The notes under the pieces: model-generated | What the model was told of the DNA's origin: nothing | Database searches by the model: none | What the model saw: the letters and a program-made list of their open reading frames with translations, nothing else | Assembly: GCA_031275085.1 (NCBI GenBank) | Contig: JAISPG010000028.1 | Location: 208,719 to 272,718 of the forward strand | Length of the DNA stretch: 64,000 nt | Direction of reading: 5' to 3' | Source: Bacteroidales bacterium | GTDB lineage: Bacteria > Bacteroidota > Bacteroidia > Bacteroidales > ML635J-15 | Position numbers and translations under genes: made by a program | Part shown: positions 48,152 to 58,435 of the stretch, one piece after another | Position numbering within the stretch: the stretch's first letter is position 1 | Layout: the number at the start of each line of letters is the position of its first letter

Positions 48152-50605
48152 CTAGAATTTTGCAACAAGTTTAAGATTCAAACGTCTGCCGGTAAGATAA
48201 TTAGGAACACCATATTGTTCTCCCTGTATGCTTGTCACCCATGTATAAGATATGGTATTATCAATATCCAACAAATTAAACACTTCAAGACTTATCCACA
48301 TTTCTTTAAAATACCGGAAAATATTTCCTTTAGGTAACTTTTTTTCTGATGATATAAGTCTTTTGGAAACTCCAAGATCAACACGTCTGTATGGACGAAA
48401 CTTCCCAATCGACAGATATTTATCCTTATTTAAAATGTTATATGGTAAACTGGTTCCGAATAATAAACTTAAATGAACCTGCCATGACTGATTTCCGGGT
48501 ATGTAATCCTGAAAAAATATCCCTATATTCAACCGTTGGTCTGTTGGTCTGGGAATAAAACCATACATTACCGTATCTAATTTTCCTTCATCGTTTTTAG
48601 TGGTATAATATGCTCCGTCTATTTTTTCTTCTGTTTTCATAAAAGAAATACTGAACCAGGATTCTGTGCCTTTAACAAATTCTCCGTTAATTTTTGCTTC
48701 AATTCCCGCAGCATAACCTTCTGCAATATTTTCACCAAAATATGTTATTTTAACATTATCAACACTATAAGGATTTAAATTATAAAGATATTTATAAAAT
48801 ATTTCAGTCGATAATTTAAACGGACGGTTCCACATTTTAAATTCGTAGTCAGCACCCAAAACAACATGGTATGAAGACTGTGCTTTTATATCTTTATTAA
48901 TAGTCCCGTCCATACGTCTTATTTCCTTAATTGTAGGCGGCTGATGGTATAAACCTGTAGCAAAACGGAATATGAAATTTTTGTTCCAGTAAGGATGAAT
49001 TCCCAGGCTTATTCGGGGACTAGCCAGAAATTCATTATTGTAACTCCAGTAGTTAAACCTTACGCCACCGCCAAGTGATAAATTAAATTTATCAAAATTA
49101 AATTCATAAGAGTCCTGTATATATGCACTTATTCTACTACTTCTTATACCAACTTCTCCTATATCAACAAAATATAATTTAATGGAATCATCCCTGTATC
49201 CCGGCGACCAAATAGAATAACCTGCAGAATCAATCATGGTCCACTCGTTTATATGATAATCATAGTCTTCATAATTATATTGTATTCCCCACAATATGTT
49301 ATGATTTTTTTTATTGATATCACCCATGTGTTTAAATGAAAATACATTTCCGGTCAAATAATTACGGGCATGATCAAGATATTTTCCTATCCCTATATTA
49401 ACGACACTATCTCCCAGATGATTTGATCCCTGACTGGCATCCAGTTCATTTAAATAATATTCGCCCAGGATATCAAATGTTTCTTCTTCATTTGTATAAT
49501 ATGTAGAAAATATAAATTTCAGGTTTGTATTTAGATTCATTCTGTACAATGCTGTTAGTGCTCCCGTAGCATTTGTGAACTGGTCAATTTCCTGTCCTTC
49601 AAAATACATAGTCACATTCATCGCATTATCTCTTGCTCCAAAAGATGTTTTTCTGTCTTCGGGTACAAACTTATACTTATTACTATTTATATTACCAAGG
49701 AAACTTAATTCGACCTTGTCGTTTAAATCATAAGTCATATATGTCTGAAAATCCAAATAGTTAGGATCATATTGTCCGCTCATATCCATTGAACTAAGAA
49801 TATATTTTGTTGTTTTATACCTTAATCCTGTATTATATCTGAATAAATGATTTTTACTTGTGCCTTCAAGATGTACATCTGCACCGAGTAAACTTGCAGA
49901 TACGGAACCTCCGAATTCGCGTGGCTGCCTGTATTTTATATCCAGAACTGACGACATTTTATCACCATATTTTGCATCAAATCCCCCGGCTGAAAAAAGG
50001 ATTGAGGATATCATATCCGAATTCAAAAAACTTAAGCCTTCCTGATTTCCCGATCTGATAAGAATAGGACGATATATTTCCACATCATTTACAAATACCA
50101 TATTCTCATCAAAATTTCCACCACGGACATTATACTGACTGCTCAATTCATTATTAGACGATACCGAAGGTAAGGTTTTTAAAATTCCTGCAACACCATC
50201 ATGAGTTGGAATCTTTTTTGTAACCGAATTATCAATTCTGGTATAAGCACTATGTATATCTCCTCTTATCTCAGCACCCGGAAGCATTGTATATTTTTGT
50301 TCCAGATATATTTTGTGCTGAGCTACTTCTCCGGGTTTTAACTTTAATTTCAGTACATACATCTCATGTCCCAGATAAGATATTTCCAATACCAAATCGA
50401 CATTTGACGGTACCTTAAGCTCAAAATTCCCATCCATATCAGTGGATGTACCAAGCGACATGCCTGCAACATTAATATTTACCAGTTGTGCAGGTTTAGA
50501 TTCAGAATCATATATAATTCCTTTTACTGCAGAATTTTGGGAAACCCCCAAAACACAAATAAATAAGGTTAGCTTTATGACCAGCAGAATCTTTATTTTC
50601 TCCAT
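48152..50605 (-). CDS. TonB-dependent outer-membrane receptor
   Basis: From the ATG at 50605 the receptor has 817 residues. It has a signal peptide (ending VLGVSQ) and a carboxypeptidase-regulatory-like domain (VKGIIYDSESKPAQL to MDGNFELKVP). The plug follows (GVAGILKTLPSVSSNNELSSQYNVRGGNFDENMVFVND), then a long beta-barrel. No SusD-like lipoprotein partner lies next to it, so it is not a classical polysaccharide-utilisation SusC. A peptide, metal complex or other large nutrient is possible. The track start nine codons upstream lacks a better signal. The gene lies 57 nt downstream of the 7TM-HD gene. Confidence 0.92.
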   Translation of the reverse strand: MEKIKILLVIKLTLFICVLGVSQNSAVKGIIYDSESKPAQLVNINVAGMSLGTSTDMDGNFELKVPSNVDLVLEISYLGHEMYVLKLKLKPGEVAQHKIYLEQKYTMLPGAEIRGDIHSAYTRIDNSVTKKIPTHDGVAGILKTLPSVSSNNELSSQYNVRGGNFDENMVFVNDVEIYRPILIRSGNQEGLSFLNSDMISSILFSAGGFDAKYGDKMSSVLDIKYRQPREFGGSVSASLLGADVHLEGTSKNHLFRYNTGLRYKTTKYILSSMDMSGQYDPNYLDFQTYMTYDLNDKVELSFLGNINSNKYKFVPEDRKTSFGARDNAMNVTMYFEGQEIDQFTNATGALTALYRMNLNTNLKFIFSTYYTNEEETFDILGEYYLNELDASQGSNHLGDSVVNIGIGKYLDHARNYLTGNVFSFKHMGDINKKNHNILWGIQYNYEDYDYHINEWTMIDSAGYSIWSPGYRDDSIKLYFVDIGEVGIRSSRISAYIQDSYEFNFDKFNLSLGGGVRFNYWSYNNEFLASPRISLGIHPYWNKNFIFRFATGLYHQPPTIKEIRRMDGTINKDIKAQSSYHVVLGADYEFKMWNRPFKLSTEIFYKYLYNLNPYSVDNVKITYFGENIAEGYAAGIEAKINGEFVKGTESWFSISFMKTEEKIDGAYYTTKNDEGKLDTVMYGFIPRPTDQRLNIGIFFQDYIPGNQSWQVHLSLLFGTSLPYNILNKDKYLSIGKFRPYRRVDLGVSKRLISSEKKLPKGNIFRYFKEMWISLEVFNLLDIDNTISYTWVTSIQGEQYGVPNYLTGRRLNLKLVAKF

Positions 50606-50662
50606 AATACCAGTTGATACACTTAATAACAAAAAGTAATTAAATATATTGCTTTACTTTCT

Positions 50663-52786
50663 TCATTTTTTTTCTTCAACATCAGGATATGTTATTCGTG
50701 TATGATAAATATTTTTGATCTTGGATACAAATATACTTTTAGCTATAGTAATTTGCTTTAAGGTAATTTCAACTTCATCAAACTGACCATCATTAAGCTG
50801 CTGATTAACAATACCGTTAACAAGTTTATCTATAGATTCAGGAGTGTATTCTTTTAAGGTTCTCGATGCCGCTTCAATAGCGTCTGCCATCATCATCACA
50901 GCAGTTTCAAGAGTTTGCGGTTTAGGTCCGGGATATTTAAAATTACTTATAACAGGTTCCTGACCTGGGTGGGAATTTATCCACGAATTGTAAAAATAAC
51001 GTGTAACACTTGTTCCGTGATGCATTGTAATAAAATCAACTATTTGTTTTGGCAAATGGTATTTATGAGCCAGGTCTTCCCCGTATTTTACATGTGAAAT
51101 AATCTTCTGTGCACTTTCTTCAAGGTCAAATTTATCATGTATATTTTCGCCATTCTGGTTTTCAATAAAAATTTCAGGAGCTTCCAATTTTCCTATATCG
51201 TGGTACAATGCTCCTGCCCTTGCCAGCAGGTAATCTCCACCCAATTCTCTTACAACCGATTCAACAATATTGGCAACCTGTACTGAATGCTGAAATGTTC
51301 CCGGCGCTTTTTCTGCCAGTTCTCTCAAAGCAGGACTATTAGTATCACTTATTTCCATCAGGGTAAAATCGGAAATAAAACCAAATACTTTTTCATAAAT
51401 ATATACAATTGGTAAATACAATAATAAAAATGCAGAACTTATTGCATAACTGAACATTTCATTTTTAAGTAATTCAGAAAATGATCCCTGACGCATAAGA
51501 ACAAATCCGATATATATTATCATATAACTTACAAATACCAGTAATAATGTAATAAAAATCTGTCTTCTGCGTTGTTTTTTTCGCAAACTGAACATTGCAA
51601 CCATTCCGGTAATAGTTTGAATAAAAATAAATTCGAAACTATTGGGGGCGAAAAAACCTGCAACAAATATCGTCAGTAAATAAACGAAAAAGGATATATG
51701 AAACCTGTAGAATGTTATTAACAATGCAGGTACAAGAGTGAATGGTATAATATTAATGTTTAAATCGGTATACTTAAATACTACAAAAACAGAAAATATT
51801 ATCAATAACATCTGTAAAGTAAAAAAAGTATTGTTCTTAAAACTTAATAGTACCTGCCTGTTATAAAAGAAGAAATAACACAGATATACTACAAAATATA
51901 ATGAAAAAAACAATAATATTACTCCTATGCTTATAAGATAACGGTTGACATTAGAATCATCGGCTTCTGTTTCTTTTTTCAGCGATAATAACATTTTATT
52001 CTCTTTTTCTCCAACAATAGACCCCTTTGATATTATAAGTTCACCGGTCTGCACTATTCCCATTGTCGGGGATATTGACTTTATCTGTTTATTCAGCATT
52101 TCATTGCTGACATTACTGTCATATAGTATATTAGGTCTAAACTCATAAGATTTTATCAGGTTATATATAGGATAATCATTCAAAGAATCTATATTTTTTA
52201 CACCCGAATGGTTATAAACATCCATAAATAGATCTTCAACATTCTTTTTCTCATAAAACTCATCCTGAAAACTTAATTCATATATCTTATTTTTAAATAC
52301 ATAAAACTTATAATTACCATAATCGTCTAAAGTATCAGGCAGAATAATTAATCCTTGTCTATAAATTTTATTTATCAAACTGTCTGCCGACCTGTTAAAC
52401 CGGTCCAGATAAGTCTTTGGATTTGTATATCTTTTTCTTAATGTTTTACTATTATCGTAATAAGTTAAAATTTTTGTTTCTTCTGTTTCATGCAGTTTAT
52501 TTACAAAGTCCGAAGTAATGCTGCCAAATACAGTAGTATCAATATAATAATAAGGGATAAAGTTTTTCACAACACTGTCTTTTTCTACCTGCAGTTCTTT
52601 ATCTGTCCTGTAGATAGGAAAATCAAAAGCAGCAATCATGTCTTCATGTAACCATGGACTTCCTTCAACAAATGAATATTCAAATTTCTTATCTTTGGGA
52701 AATATATACACTACAATAGTTACACTGAGAAGAAACAATATAACAGTGTAAATTACTACTGAATATTTTTTTAGATCAAATTTCAT
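50663..52786 (-). CDS. pgpH: 7TM-HD family phosphodiesterase (PgpH-like)
   Basis: The 707-residue protein has an N-terminal transmembrane helix and a large extracellular domain (about 30-270). A seven-helix membrane region follows (about 280-470), and then a cytoplasmic HD domain with HSVQVANIVE and YHDIGK (about residue 525). This is the architecture of 7TMR-HD proteins such as PgpH, which hydrolyse the messenger c-di-AMP to pApA in Listeria. The same reaction is likely here but was assigned only from architecture. Upstream of the TonB receptor gene, same strand. Confidence 0.88.
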   Translation of the reverse strand: MKFDLKKYSVVIYTVILFLLSVTIVVYIFPKDKKFEYSFVEGSPWLHEDMIAAFDFPIYRTDKELQVEKDSVVKNFIPYYYIDTTVFGSITSDFVNKLHETEETKILTYYDNSKTLRKRYTNPKTYLDRFNRSADSLINKIYRQGLIILPDTLDDYGNYKFYVFKNKIYELSFQDEFYEKKNVEDLFMDVYNHSGVKNIDSLNDYPIYNLIKSYEFRPNILYDSNVSNEMLNKQIKSISPTMGIVQTGELIISKGSIVGEKENKMLLSLKKETEADDSNVNRYLISIGVILLFFSLYFVVYLCYFFFYNRQVLLSFKNNTFFTLQMLLIIFSVFVVFKYTDLNINIIPFTLVPALLITFYRFHISFFVYLLTIFVAGFFAPNSFEFIFIQTITGMVAMFSLRKKQRRRQIFITLLLVFVSYMIIYIGFVLMRQGSFSELLKNEMFSYAISSAFLLLYLPIVYIYEKVFGFISDFTLMEISDTNSPALRELAEKAPGTFQHSVQVANIVESVVRELGGDYLLARAGALYHDIGKLEAPEIFIENQNGENIHDKFDLEESAQKIISHVKYGEDLAHKYHLPKQIVDFITMHHGTSVTRYFYNSWINSHPGQEPVISNFKYPGPKPQTLETAVMMMADAIEAASRTLKEYTPESIDKLVNGIVNQQLNDGQFDEVEITLKQITIAKSIFVSKIKNIYHTRITYPDVEEKK

Positions 52787-52855
52787 CTTTTTTATTTAAT
52801 AAACCTGAATAGCCCGTAAAGATAAATTTTTTTATAATTTTTTTAAAATTTATAT

Positions 52856-53323
52856 TCACCGGGAAATAAAATTGAGAAAATTTTCTCCAAAGTTTATATA
52901 TAACAAAGTCCATATAGAAAATCTCATAAAACGTCCTATAAACATGAATAATGCCGACAATTTCGGACTTATTTTATAAAAACCAAGAGCCAGTGCCAGA
53001 ATATCCCCTACAAATGGTAACCATGTGAAAAAAGCAAGCAGATTTCCGTATTTATCAACTTTTTCTTTTTGTTTTTCCAGAGTTTCGGGTTTTACTTTAA
53101 ACCATTTTTCAATCCATTGCCATTTTCCAAGGTATCCTAATCCGTATGTGGTCATTCCTCCCAACCAGTTACCTGATGTAGCAACTATTAAAGCTATATA
53201 CGGATTAGCTCCCATCAGTAAAACCCCTGTTAGTAATATATCACTGCTAAAAGGTATAATTGTAGAAGCTAAAAAACAACCTATAAATAAACCAATATAC
53301 CCAAAACGAATTAATGATTCCAT
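52856..53323 (-). CDS. yqaA: YqaA-type DedA/VTT membrane protein
   Basis: The 155-residue protein has four hydrophobic helices and the family core TSGNWLGGMTTYGLGYLGKW and FFTWLPFVGDILALALGF. DedA/VTT proteins take part in lipid scrambling or undecaprenyl phosphate recycling. The YqaA branch is small and less studied. It is separated by 69 nt from the 7TM-HD gene on the same strand. Confidence 0.9.
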   Translation of the reverse strand: MESLIRFGYIGLFIGCFLASTIIPFSSDILLTGVLLMGANPYIALIVATSGNWLGGMTTYGLGYLGKWQWIEKWFKVKPETLEKQKEKVDKYGNLLAFFTWLPFVGDILALALGFYKISPKLSALFMFIGRFMRFSIWTLLYINFGENFLNFISR

Positions 53324-53332
53324 ATGTTCTTA

Positions 53333-53465
53333 AAGTACTTAGTTACCAACTCTTAGTTACTAATACTTTGTTATTTAATTCTTAATTTTTAATTCTTAAT
53401 TGATCTCGTTACTCACAGCCCGGTCCTTCATTTTACATTACTAATCTCTAATTTTTCAATTCTTA
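53333..53465. repeat. Degenerate heptamer tandem repeat region
   Basis: Ten consecutive 7-nt units can be read from 53333: AAGTACT, TAGTTAC, CAACTCT, TAGTTAC, TAATACT, TTGTTAT, TTAATTC, TTAATTT, TTAATTC, TTAATTG. Weaker heptamers (TTACTAA, TCTCTAA, ATTCTTA) continue up to the stop codon of the barrel protein gene. This fills the gap between two minus-strand genes. Confidence 0.75.
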
Positions 53466-54050
53466 CCACCCAAAGTGTCCGAATTTAATAGAAAAACAAG
53501 CACCTACAGAATTTAATGATGTACTATCATAAAATGCCGGTTCGTCAGGAAAAAAACAATGTCTATATTCTACTCCCAGACTTATAGCAAAAATATCATT
53601 CAGATAATATTCAATTCCTATAGATGGAACCAGGCCATAATAAAGGCTATTATTGCCACGCTCATAGTTATCAGCATTAACAGTATTAATATTTCCTATC
53701 AGTATTTTAAGATCTGCCAAACCATGAAAACGTTTTGATTTCCATAAAGGATAACCTGCATATATACCTCCATAAGCACATGAAACTTTATATTCATTAT
53801 CTGTTTCGTCATCTTTAATTTTAGTATTGGAAGTAAGTCCATTGAAAAATACTCCCAATCTTATATCTTTTACAATAAATCCGCCACTTCCGCCGGTAAA
53901 AAAAGCAAATTCCTGATCAATTGAATTAAACCCAAAGTTCAGAGAAGCAAACCCTCCACCCTTTCTCGACTCATCCTCAGGATTTACCTGGGAACTTAAT
54001 TTAAACACAGATAAAACAATTATTATTAATAACAGAACTAATTTTTTCAT
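53463..54050 (-). CDS. Outer-membrane beta-barrel protein, function unknown
   Basis: The 195-residue product has a signal peptide (ending LSSQ, residue 21) and the alternating-hydrophobic strand pattern and terminal aromatic (FGHFGW) of a small porin-like barrel. Strands such as IDQEFAFFTGGSGGFIVKD and LGVEYRHCFF resemble the OmpA-like/PF13568 barrels common in Bacteroidota. No binding motif is seen. Divergent from the S8 protease gene. Confidence 0.8.
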   Translation of the reverse strand: MKKLVLLLIIIVLSVFKLSSQVNPEDESRKGGGFASLNFGFNSIDQEFAFFTGGSGGFIVKDIRLGVFFNGLTSNTKIKDDETDNEYKVSCAYGGIYAGYPLWKSKRFHGLADLKILIGNINTVNADNYERGNNSLYYGLVPSIGIEYYLNDIFAISLGVEYRHCFFPDEPAFYDSTSLNSVGACFSIKFGHFGW

Positions 54051-54133
54051 ATAGTTTTTTTTTGTAAAATAATTTATTTATTTTGTGAAATAAAAAATAA
54101 ATATACTAATTTAATTGATAAAAAACACTTTAT

Positions 54134-56752
54134 ATGAGATTTTTTTTTATTTTTCTGTTACTCTTTATAAGTACAAATATCTTTTCCCAGTCGGAGCTTA
54201 GTTCCATGTTGTTAAATGAACTATCACAAAACAATAAAGAATACCTGAATGTCAATATTTACTTCCATAATAAGAACAATATAAACGAACTTGCTCTGAA
54301 ACTTGATAAAAACCATTCAGATTTTAATACCAGAGTAAAAAAAGTTATAGAATTACAGAAAAACAATGCCGGTCATTCCCATGAAGTATTCATAAATAGT
54401 ATTTCCCGGATGGATTATGATAAAAAAGAAATTCTCAAAAACATTAATCATTACTGGGTTTTAAATATGATTAATGCTGATGTAAAAACAGAATACATTT
54501 ATGAACTCCTTAATTTTGATGAAATTGCACATATAGATCTAAACAGCCCGCGATACAGGGTACATGAAGTTCAAAAAACAGAAGTCGACGGCCAAAAGTC
54601 TGTAAATAGTTCAGAACCCGGACTAAAGGCAATAAATGCACATAAATTATGGGAACTGGGTTACACAGGGCGTAACATACTTTTTCTAAGCGTTGATACG
54701 GGAGTATTACCTCAACACCCTGCAATAAGTAATAATTTTGCAGGAAACTATTTACCAATGAGCCAATGTTGGTATGGAATAAGACATGAATACCCGACAG
54801 ACAACGATCTTTCTTCAAGCCACGGCACACACACCACAGGAACCGTACTTGGTCTTGACCCGTCAAACAACGATACTATAGGAGTTGCTTTCAATGCCAG
54901 ATGGATTGCTACAGATCCTGTTGCAAGCAGAGAATCTGAACTTCTGACACCTGCACAGTTATTAAGTGTGTTTGAATGGGCTTTGAACCCTGACGGTGAT
55001 GATAATACTACAAATGATGTCCCAAGAGTTATAAATAATTCCTGGGGTTTTGACTATCAGTTAGCTGCCCAGTTCAATGCATGTGATATACAAGAAGCTC
55101 AAATACTCGTAATAATAGAAACAGCAGGCATATGTTCTCCGTTTTCTGCAGGTAATGAAGGATCCGGGGAAAGTACTATCGGTTTTCCTGCAATGCTTGC
55201 ATATAACGAAATCAACCCTATGTCCATCGGTGCATTAAATGCTAATTTAACAATTGCTAATTTTTCAAGCAGAGGACCATCAACATGTATAGATGAAGAC
55301 GGAATTCTAAAAATCAAACCAGAAGTATGTGCTCCAGGAGTAAATATAAGATCATGTTCTAAAACGAACGGATATGCATATTTATCCGGAACCTCAATGT
55401 CGTGCCCGCATGTTTCCGGAGCTTTAATTTTGCTGGCAGAAGCTTTTCCGGACGCCTCTGCCTACGAATTAAAAAATGCTCTGTATTTAACAGCTATCGA
55501 CCTCGGAGAAGAAGGTGAAGATAATACTTTCGGACGGGGTATTATTGATGTTTACGCTGCTTATGAATTTTTATGCAACACATATACACCTACTGCTCCT
55601 GTTACAAATCAATATGACCTGAAAACAGAAATAATAGTCCCTGAAAATATAATTACATGCACAGACAATAATAATCTATCTGTAAAAATCAGAATTATAA
55701 ATGAAGGGATATCTCCGGTAGAAAATTTCAATTTCAAAGTTTACATAAATAATGAACTGATTTCCGACCAGTTTCAGGAATTAATATTAAACTCAGGTGA
55801 GTATTTTGAATATAGCATAGACAACTATAATTCTGAACAAACATACAACACTATCTATGCTACCGTTGCTGCCGAAGAGAACATACAGGAATTCGACATA
55901 TTTAACAATGGAGTTGTATATAATTTCTATCTGATAAATGACGGCACTTATCCTTTAAATGAAAATTTTGAGAATTTTGAGAATATCGAAAATATAACAC
56001 CTGCATTAGGATGGGTAATTTTAAATCCTGATTATTCCAATACCTGGGAAATCCTCAAATGGGGAGAAAACGACGAACACAAATCCATAGGCATTAATTT
56101 TAAGGAATACATTTCGAATAATAATGAAAAAGATTACATATATATACCCAAGATATTATTACCCGAAGATGATTCAATATTCTTTAACTTTACATATGCA
56201 TACAAAAACGATAATCCATATGGAGAAAAAGACAGTTTAATTATTGAATTAAGCACAGATTGCGGTAATACATTCCAACATAGCTTATTTGCACAAGGTC
56301 ATAAATATCTTGCAACAGTTCCGGGACAGTCATTTCCATTATATAAACCCGTAAGTTTTGATGAGTTCGACACAATCAGCATACCGTTGACAGAATTTAA
56401 AGGACAGGAAATACTGATGCGCCTTACTGCTGTAAATAATAAAGGTTCTGTTATTTACATAGATCAGACAACAATAGGAAAAAGATTTTCAGAATCCGGT
56501 ATTTTCAATTATTCAAATAATTATGGCGATTTGAAAATATTTCCGAATCCGGCAAAAGATATTATAAAAGTTGAAATTCCTGATAATATAAATTCAGACA
56601 TACTTGAAATTTACAATTCCACAGGACAATCAATATTGAAAATACCGGTAAAAAACGGGATACAAACAATAGATTGTAATAGTTTTAATCCGGGAACTTA
56701 TTTCATAAAATTAATGCATTCCGGCTTAAGAACAAAATTCATAAAAAAATAA
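54134..56752 (+). CDS. T9SS-exported subtilase (bacillopeptidase F-like)
   Basis: The 872-residue protein has a signal peptide (ending IFSQ) and a propeptide of about 140 residues. The canonical S8 triad is D188 (LSVDTGVLPQHP), H230 (SSHGTHTTG) and S421 (LSGTSMSCPHVSG), with oxyanion N341 (AGNEGSG). The region from 490 has a CARDB-like segment (VKIRIINEGISPVENFNF) and a choice-of-anchor-type domain. A type A sorting domain ends it (KIFPNPAKD to YFIKLMHS). It is the best-preserved protease of the four T9SS proteases in this window. Confidence 0.94.
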   Translation: MRFFFIFLLLFISTNIFSQSELSSMLLNELSQNNKEYLNVNIYFHNKNNINELALKLDKNHSDFNTRVKKVIELQKNNAGHSHEVFINSISRMDYDKKEILKNINHYWVLNMINADVKTEYIYELLNFDEIAHIDLNSPRYRVHEVQKTEVDGQKSVNSSEPGLKAINAHKLWELGYTGRNILFLSVDTGVLPQHPAISNNFAGNYLPMSQCWYGIRHEYPTDNDLSSSHGTHTTGTVLGLDPSNNDTIGVAFNARWIATDPVASRESELLTPAQLLSVFEWALNPDGDDNTTNDVPRVINNSWGFDYQLAAQFNACDIQEAQILVIIETAGICSPFSAGNEGSGESTIGFPAMLAYNEINPMSIGALNANLTIANFSSRGPSTCIDEDGILKIKPEVCAPGVNIRSCSKTNGYAYLSGTSMSCPHVSGALILLAEAFPDASAYELKNALYLTAIDLGEEGEDNTFGRGIIDVYAAYEFLCNTYTPTAPVTNQYDLKTEIIVPENIITCTDNNNLSVKIRIINEGISPVENFNFKVYINNELISDQFQELILNSGEYFEYSIDNYNSEQTYNTIYATVAAEENIQEFDIFNNGVVYNFYLINDGTYPLNENFENFENIENITPALGWVILNPDYSNTWEILKWGENDEHKSIGINFKEYISNNNEKDYIYIPKILLPEDDSIFFNFTYAYKNDNPYGEKDSLIIELSTDCGNTFQHSLFAQGHKYLATVPGQSFPLYKPVSFDEFDTISIPLTEFKGQEILMRLTAVNNKGSVIYIDQTTIGKRFSESGIFNYSNNYGDLKIFPNPAKDIIKVEIPDNINSDILEIYNSTGQSILKIPVKNGIQTIDCNSFNPGTYFIKLMHSGLRTKFIKK

Positions 56753-56826
56753 ATTCCGGGAATTTTAAATTTTGGTGCGATTTTTGATAGTAAAAATAAA
56801 CGTAAAAAATATTAAAAAGATATACT

Positions 56827-57234
56827 ATGAAAAAGATTTTACTATTTGCAGTAGCAGTGTGTTTTTCTGTGGCACTTTTCTCACAGCAGTCAGGTCCTTC
56901 CATATCCTGGGAAAAAGTAGTTCACGATTTTGGGACATTCAACGAAGATGCAGGAGTTCAAAGTTATACTTTCGATTTTGTTAATACGGGAAACGAACCT
57001 CTTTACATTACGAATGTAAAACCTTCATGCGGATGTACCGGAGTAGATTATAGTAAAGAACCGATACAACCGGGTGGTAAAGGATTTGTTACGGCTGGAT
57101 ACAATCCGGATAAAAGACCGGGCAAATTTAATAAATCTATAAATGTTACCACTAACGAATTCCAACCTACATCTGTATTAAGAATAATGGGTGAAGTAAC
57201 CCCAAGAAGCAATCCTGAAGAGTCACAAAATTAA
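56827..57234 (+). CDS. Secreted single-domain DUF1573 protein
   Basis: The 135-residue protein has a signal peptide (ending LFSQ) and one DUF1573 domain. The family motif NTGNEPLYITNVKPSCGCTGVDY is followed by IQPGGKGFV. DUF1573 is an Ig-like, ASH-related fold found in secreted Bacteroidota proteins, of unknown role. It is a tandem paralogue of the N-terminal domain of the next gene, 10 nt downstream, so the two are co-transcribed. Confidence 0.93.
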   Translation: MKKILLFAVAVCFSVALFSQQSGPSISWEKVVHDFGTFNEDAGVQSYTFDFVNTGNEPLYITNVKPSCGCTGVDYSKEPIQPGGKGFVTAGYNPDKRPGKFNKSINVTTNEFQPTSVLRIMGEVTPRSNPEESQN

Positions 57235-57244
57235 GTTAATTATC

Positions 57245-58357
57245 ATGAAAAAATTAAGTTCAATAATTATAATAAGCATAATTACGATTTTTGCAATTAA
57301 TGCCCAAACACAAAACTCCAGCATTTCCTGGGAAAAAACGTCTCACGATTTTGGTTCTTTTAAAGAAGAAGCCGGACCGCAAACAGCAGTTTTTGCTTTT
57401 ACAAATACAGGAAATTCTCCTTTATACGTAACAAATGTAAGAGCTTCCTGCGGATGTACTGCTACAGACTATACCAAAGAACCTATTCAACCAGGTGGTA
57501 AAGGATATGTAAATGCTACATATAATCCTGCAAACAGACCTAATAAATTTAATAAATCAATTACTGTTACAACGAATACAGAAAATCCTACTACAATTTT
57601 AAGAATAGAAGGAAATGTTGTTCCGCGCGAAAAAACCATTATTGACGAATATCCAAGGGAATTCGGTAATTTGAGGCTTAAAAGTACTCATGTTCCTTTT
57701 TCCAAAATATATAATACCAGTGTTGTTTCAGAAACTATTGACGTAGTGAACATGGGAACAGAAGCAATAGACATAACTTTCGAGAATATTCCTTCACACA
57801 TCACCATAGTTGCCGAACCTCAAAGACTTGAAGGTATTAATCCTAATGCAGAAACAGGTCAGAAAGGGATTATAAAAATAACTTATGACGGTAAAAAGAA
57901 AAACGACTGGGGACAATCAAACGACAGAATAAGTATTATAATTAACGGTGAAAAAAATTCCCAGTATCGTTTATCAGTAAGTTCAACACTTGAAGAAGAT
58001 TTTTCTCATTTATCCGCAGAAGAACGGGCTAATGCTCCTAAAATAGAATTTAAAGAGTTTGAACATGATTTCGGTACTATAAAACAAGGAGAAAAAGTTT
58101 CATATAATTATGTTTTTAATAATTCCGGAAAAACAGACCTTATAATCAGAAAAATAAAAACAACATGCGGATGTACTGCTACAAATCCTGAAAAAATGGT
58201 AATAAAACCGGGAGAATCAAGTCATATTACCGTTACTTTTAATTCTGCAGGAAAAAAAGGCAACCAGCAAAAAACTATTACAGTAATTTCAAACGACCCG
58301 AACCAATCAAGTATAGCTTTAAAGATAAAGGGAAATATTGAAGAATCTGCAAATTAA
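57245..58357 (+). CDS. Secreted multi-domain DUF1573 protein
   Basis: The 370-residue product has a signal peptide (ending INAQ). A DUF1573 domain (residues about 25-125; NSPLYVTNVRASCGCTATDY) comes first. A central Ig-like segment follows (EFGNLRLKSTHVPFSKIYN), and a second, more divergent DUF1573 domain ends it (about 270-365; KTDLIIRKIKTTCGCTATNP). No sorting domain is present, so it should stay periplasmic or be anchored otherwise. A terminator follows. Confidence 0.93.
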   Translation: MKKLSSIIIISIITIFAINAQTQNSSISWEKTSHDFGSFKEEAGPQTAVFAFTNTGNSPLYVTNVRASCGCTATDYTKEPIQPGGKGYVNATYNPANRPNKFNKSITVTTNTENPTTILRIEGNVVPREKTIIDEYPREFGNLRLKSTHVPFSKIYNTSVVSETIDVVNMGTEAIDITFENIPSHITIVAEPQRLEGINPNAETGQKGIIKITYDGKKKNDWGQSNDRISIIINGEKNSQYRLSVSSTLEEDFSHLSAEERANAPKIEFKEFEHDFGTIKQGEKVSYNYVFNNSGKTDLIIRKIKTTCGCTATNPEKMVIKPGESSHITVTFNSAGKKGNQQKTITVISNDPNQSSIALKIKGNIEESAN

Positions 58358-58377
58358 TATTTTATAAAGAAATATAT

Positions 58378-58413
58378 GAAAACGGTTGAATATTTTTCAG
58401 CCGTTTTTTTGTT
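58378..58413 (+). terminator. Terminator after the DUF1573 pair
   Basis: An 11-bp stem AAACGGTTGAA / TTCAGCCGTTT (one G-T pair) is followed by a T-run. It separates the DUF1573 operon from the next protease gene, whose TATTTTGC promoter-like element begins at 58412. Confidence 0.85.
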
Positions 58414-58435
58414 ATTTTGCATGAAATTTTGATTT

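Noticed and set aside
48152-50605. SusC-type polysaccharide receptor
   Set aside because: No SusD-like gene next to it and no glycoside hydrolases nearby.
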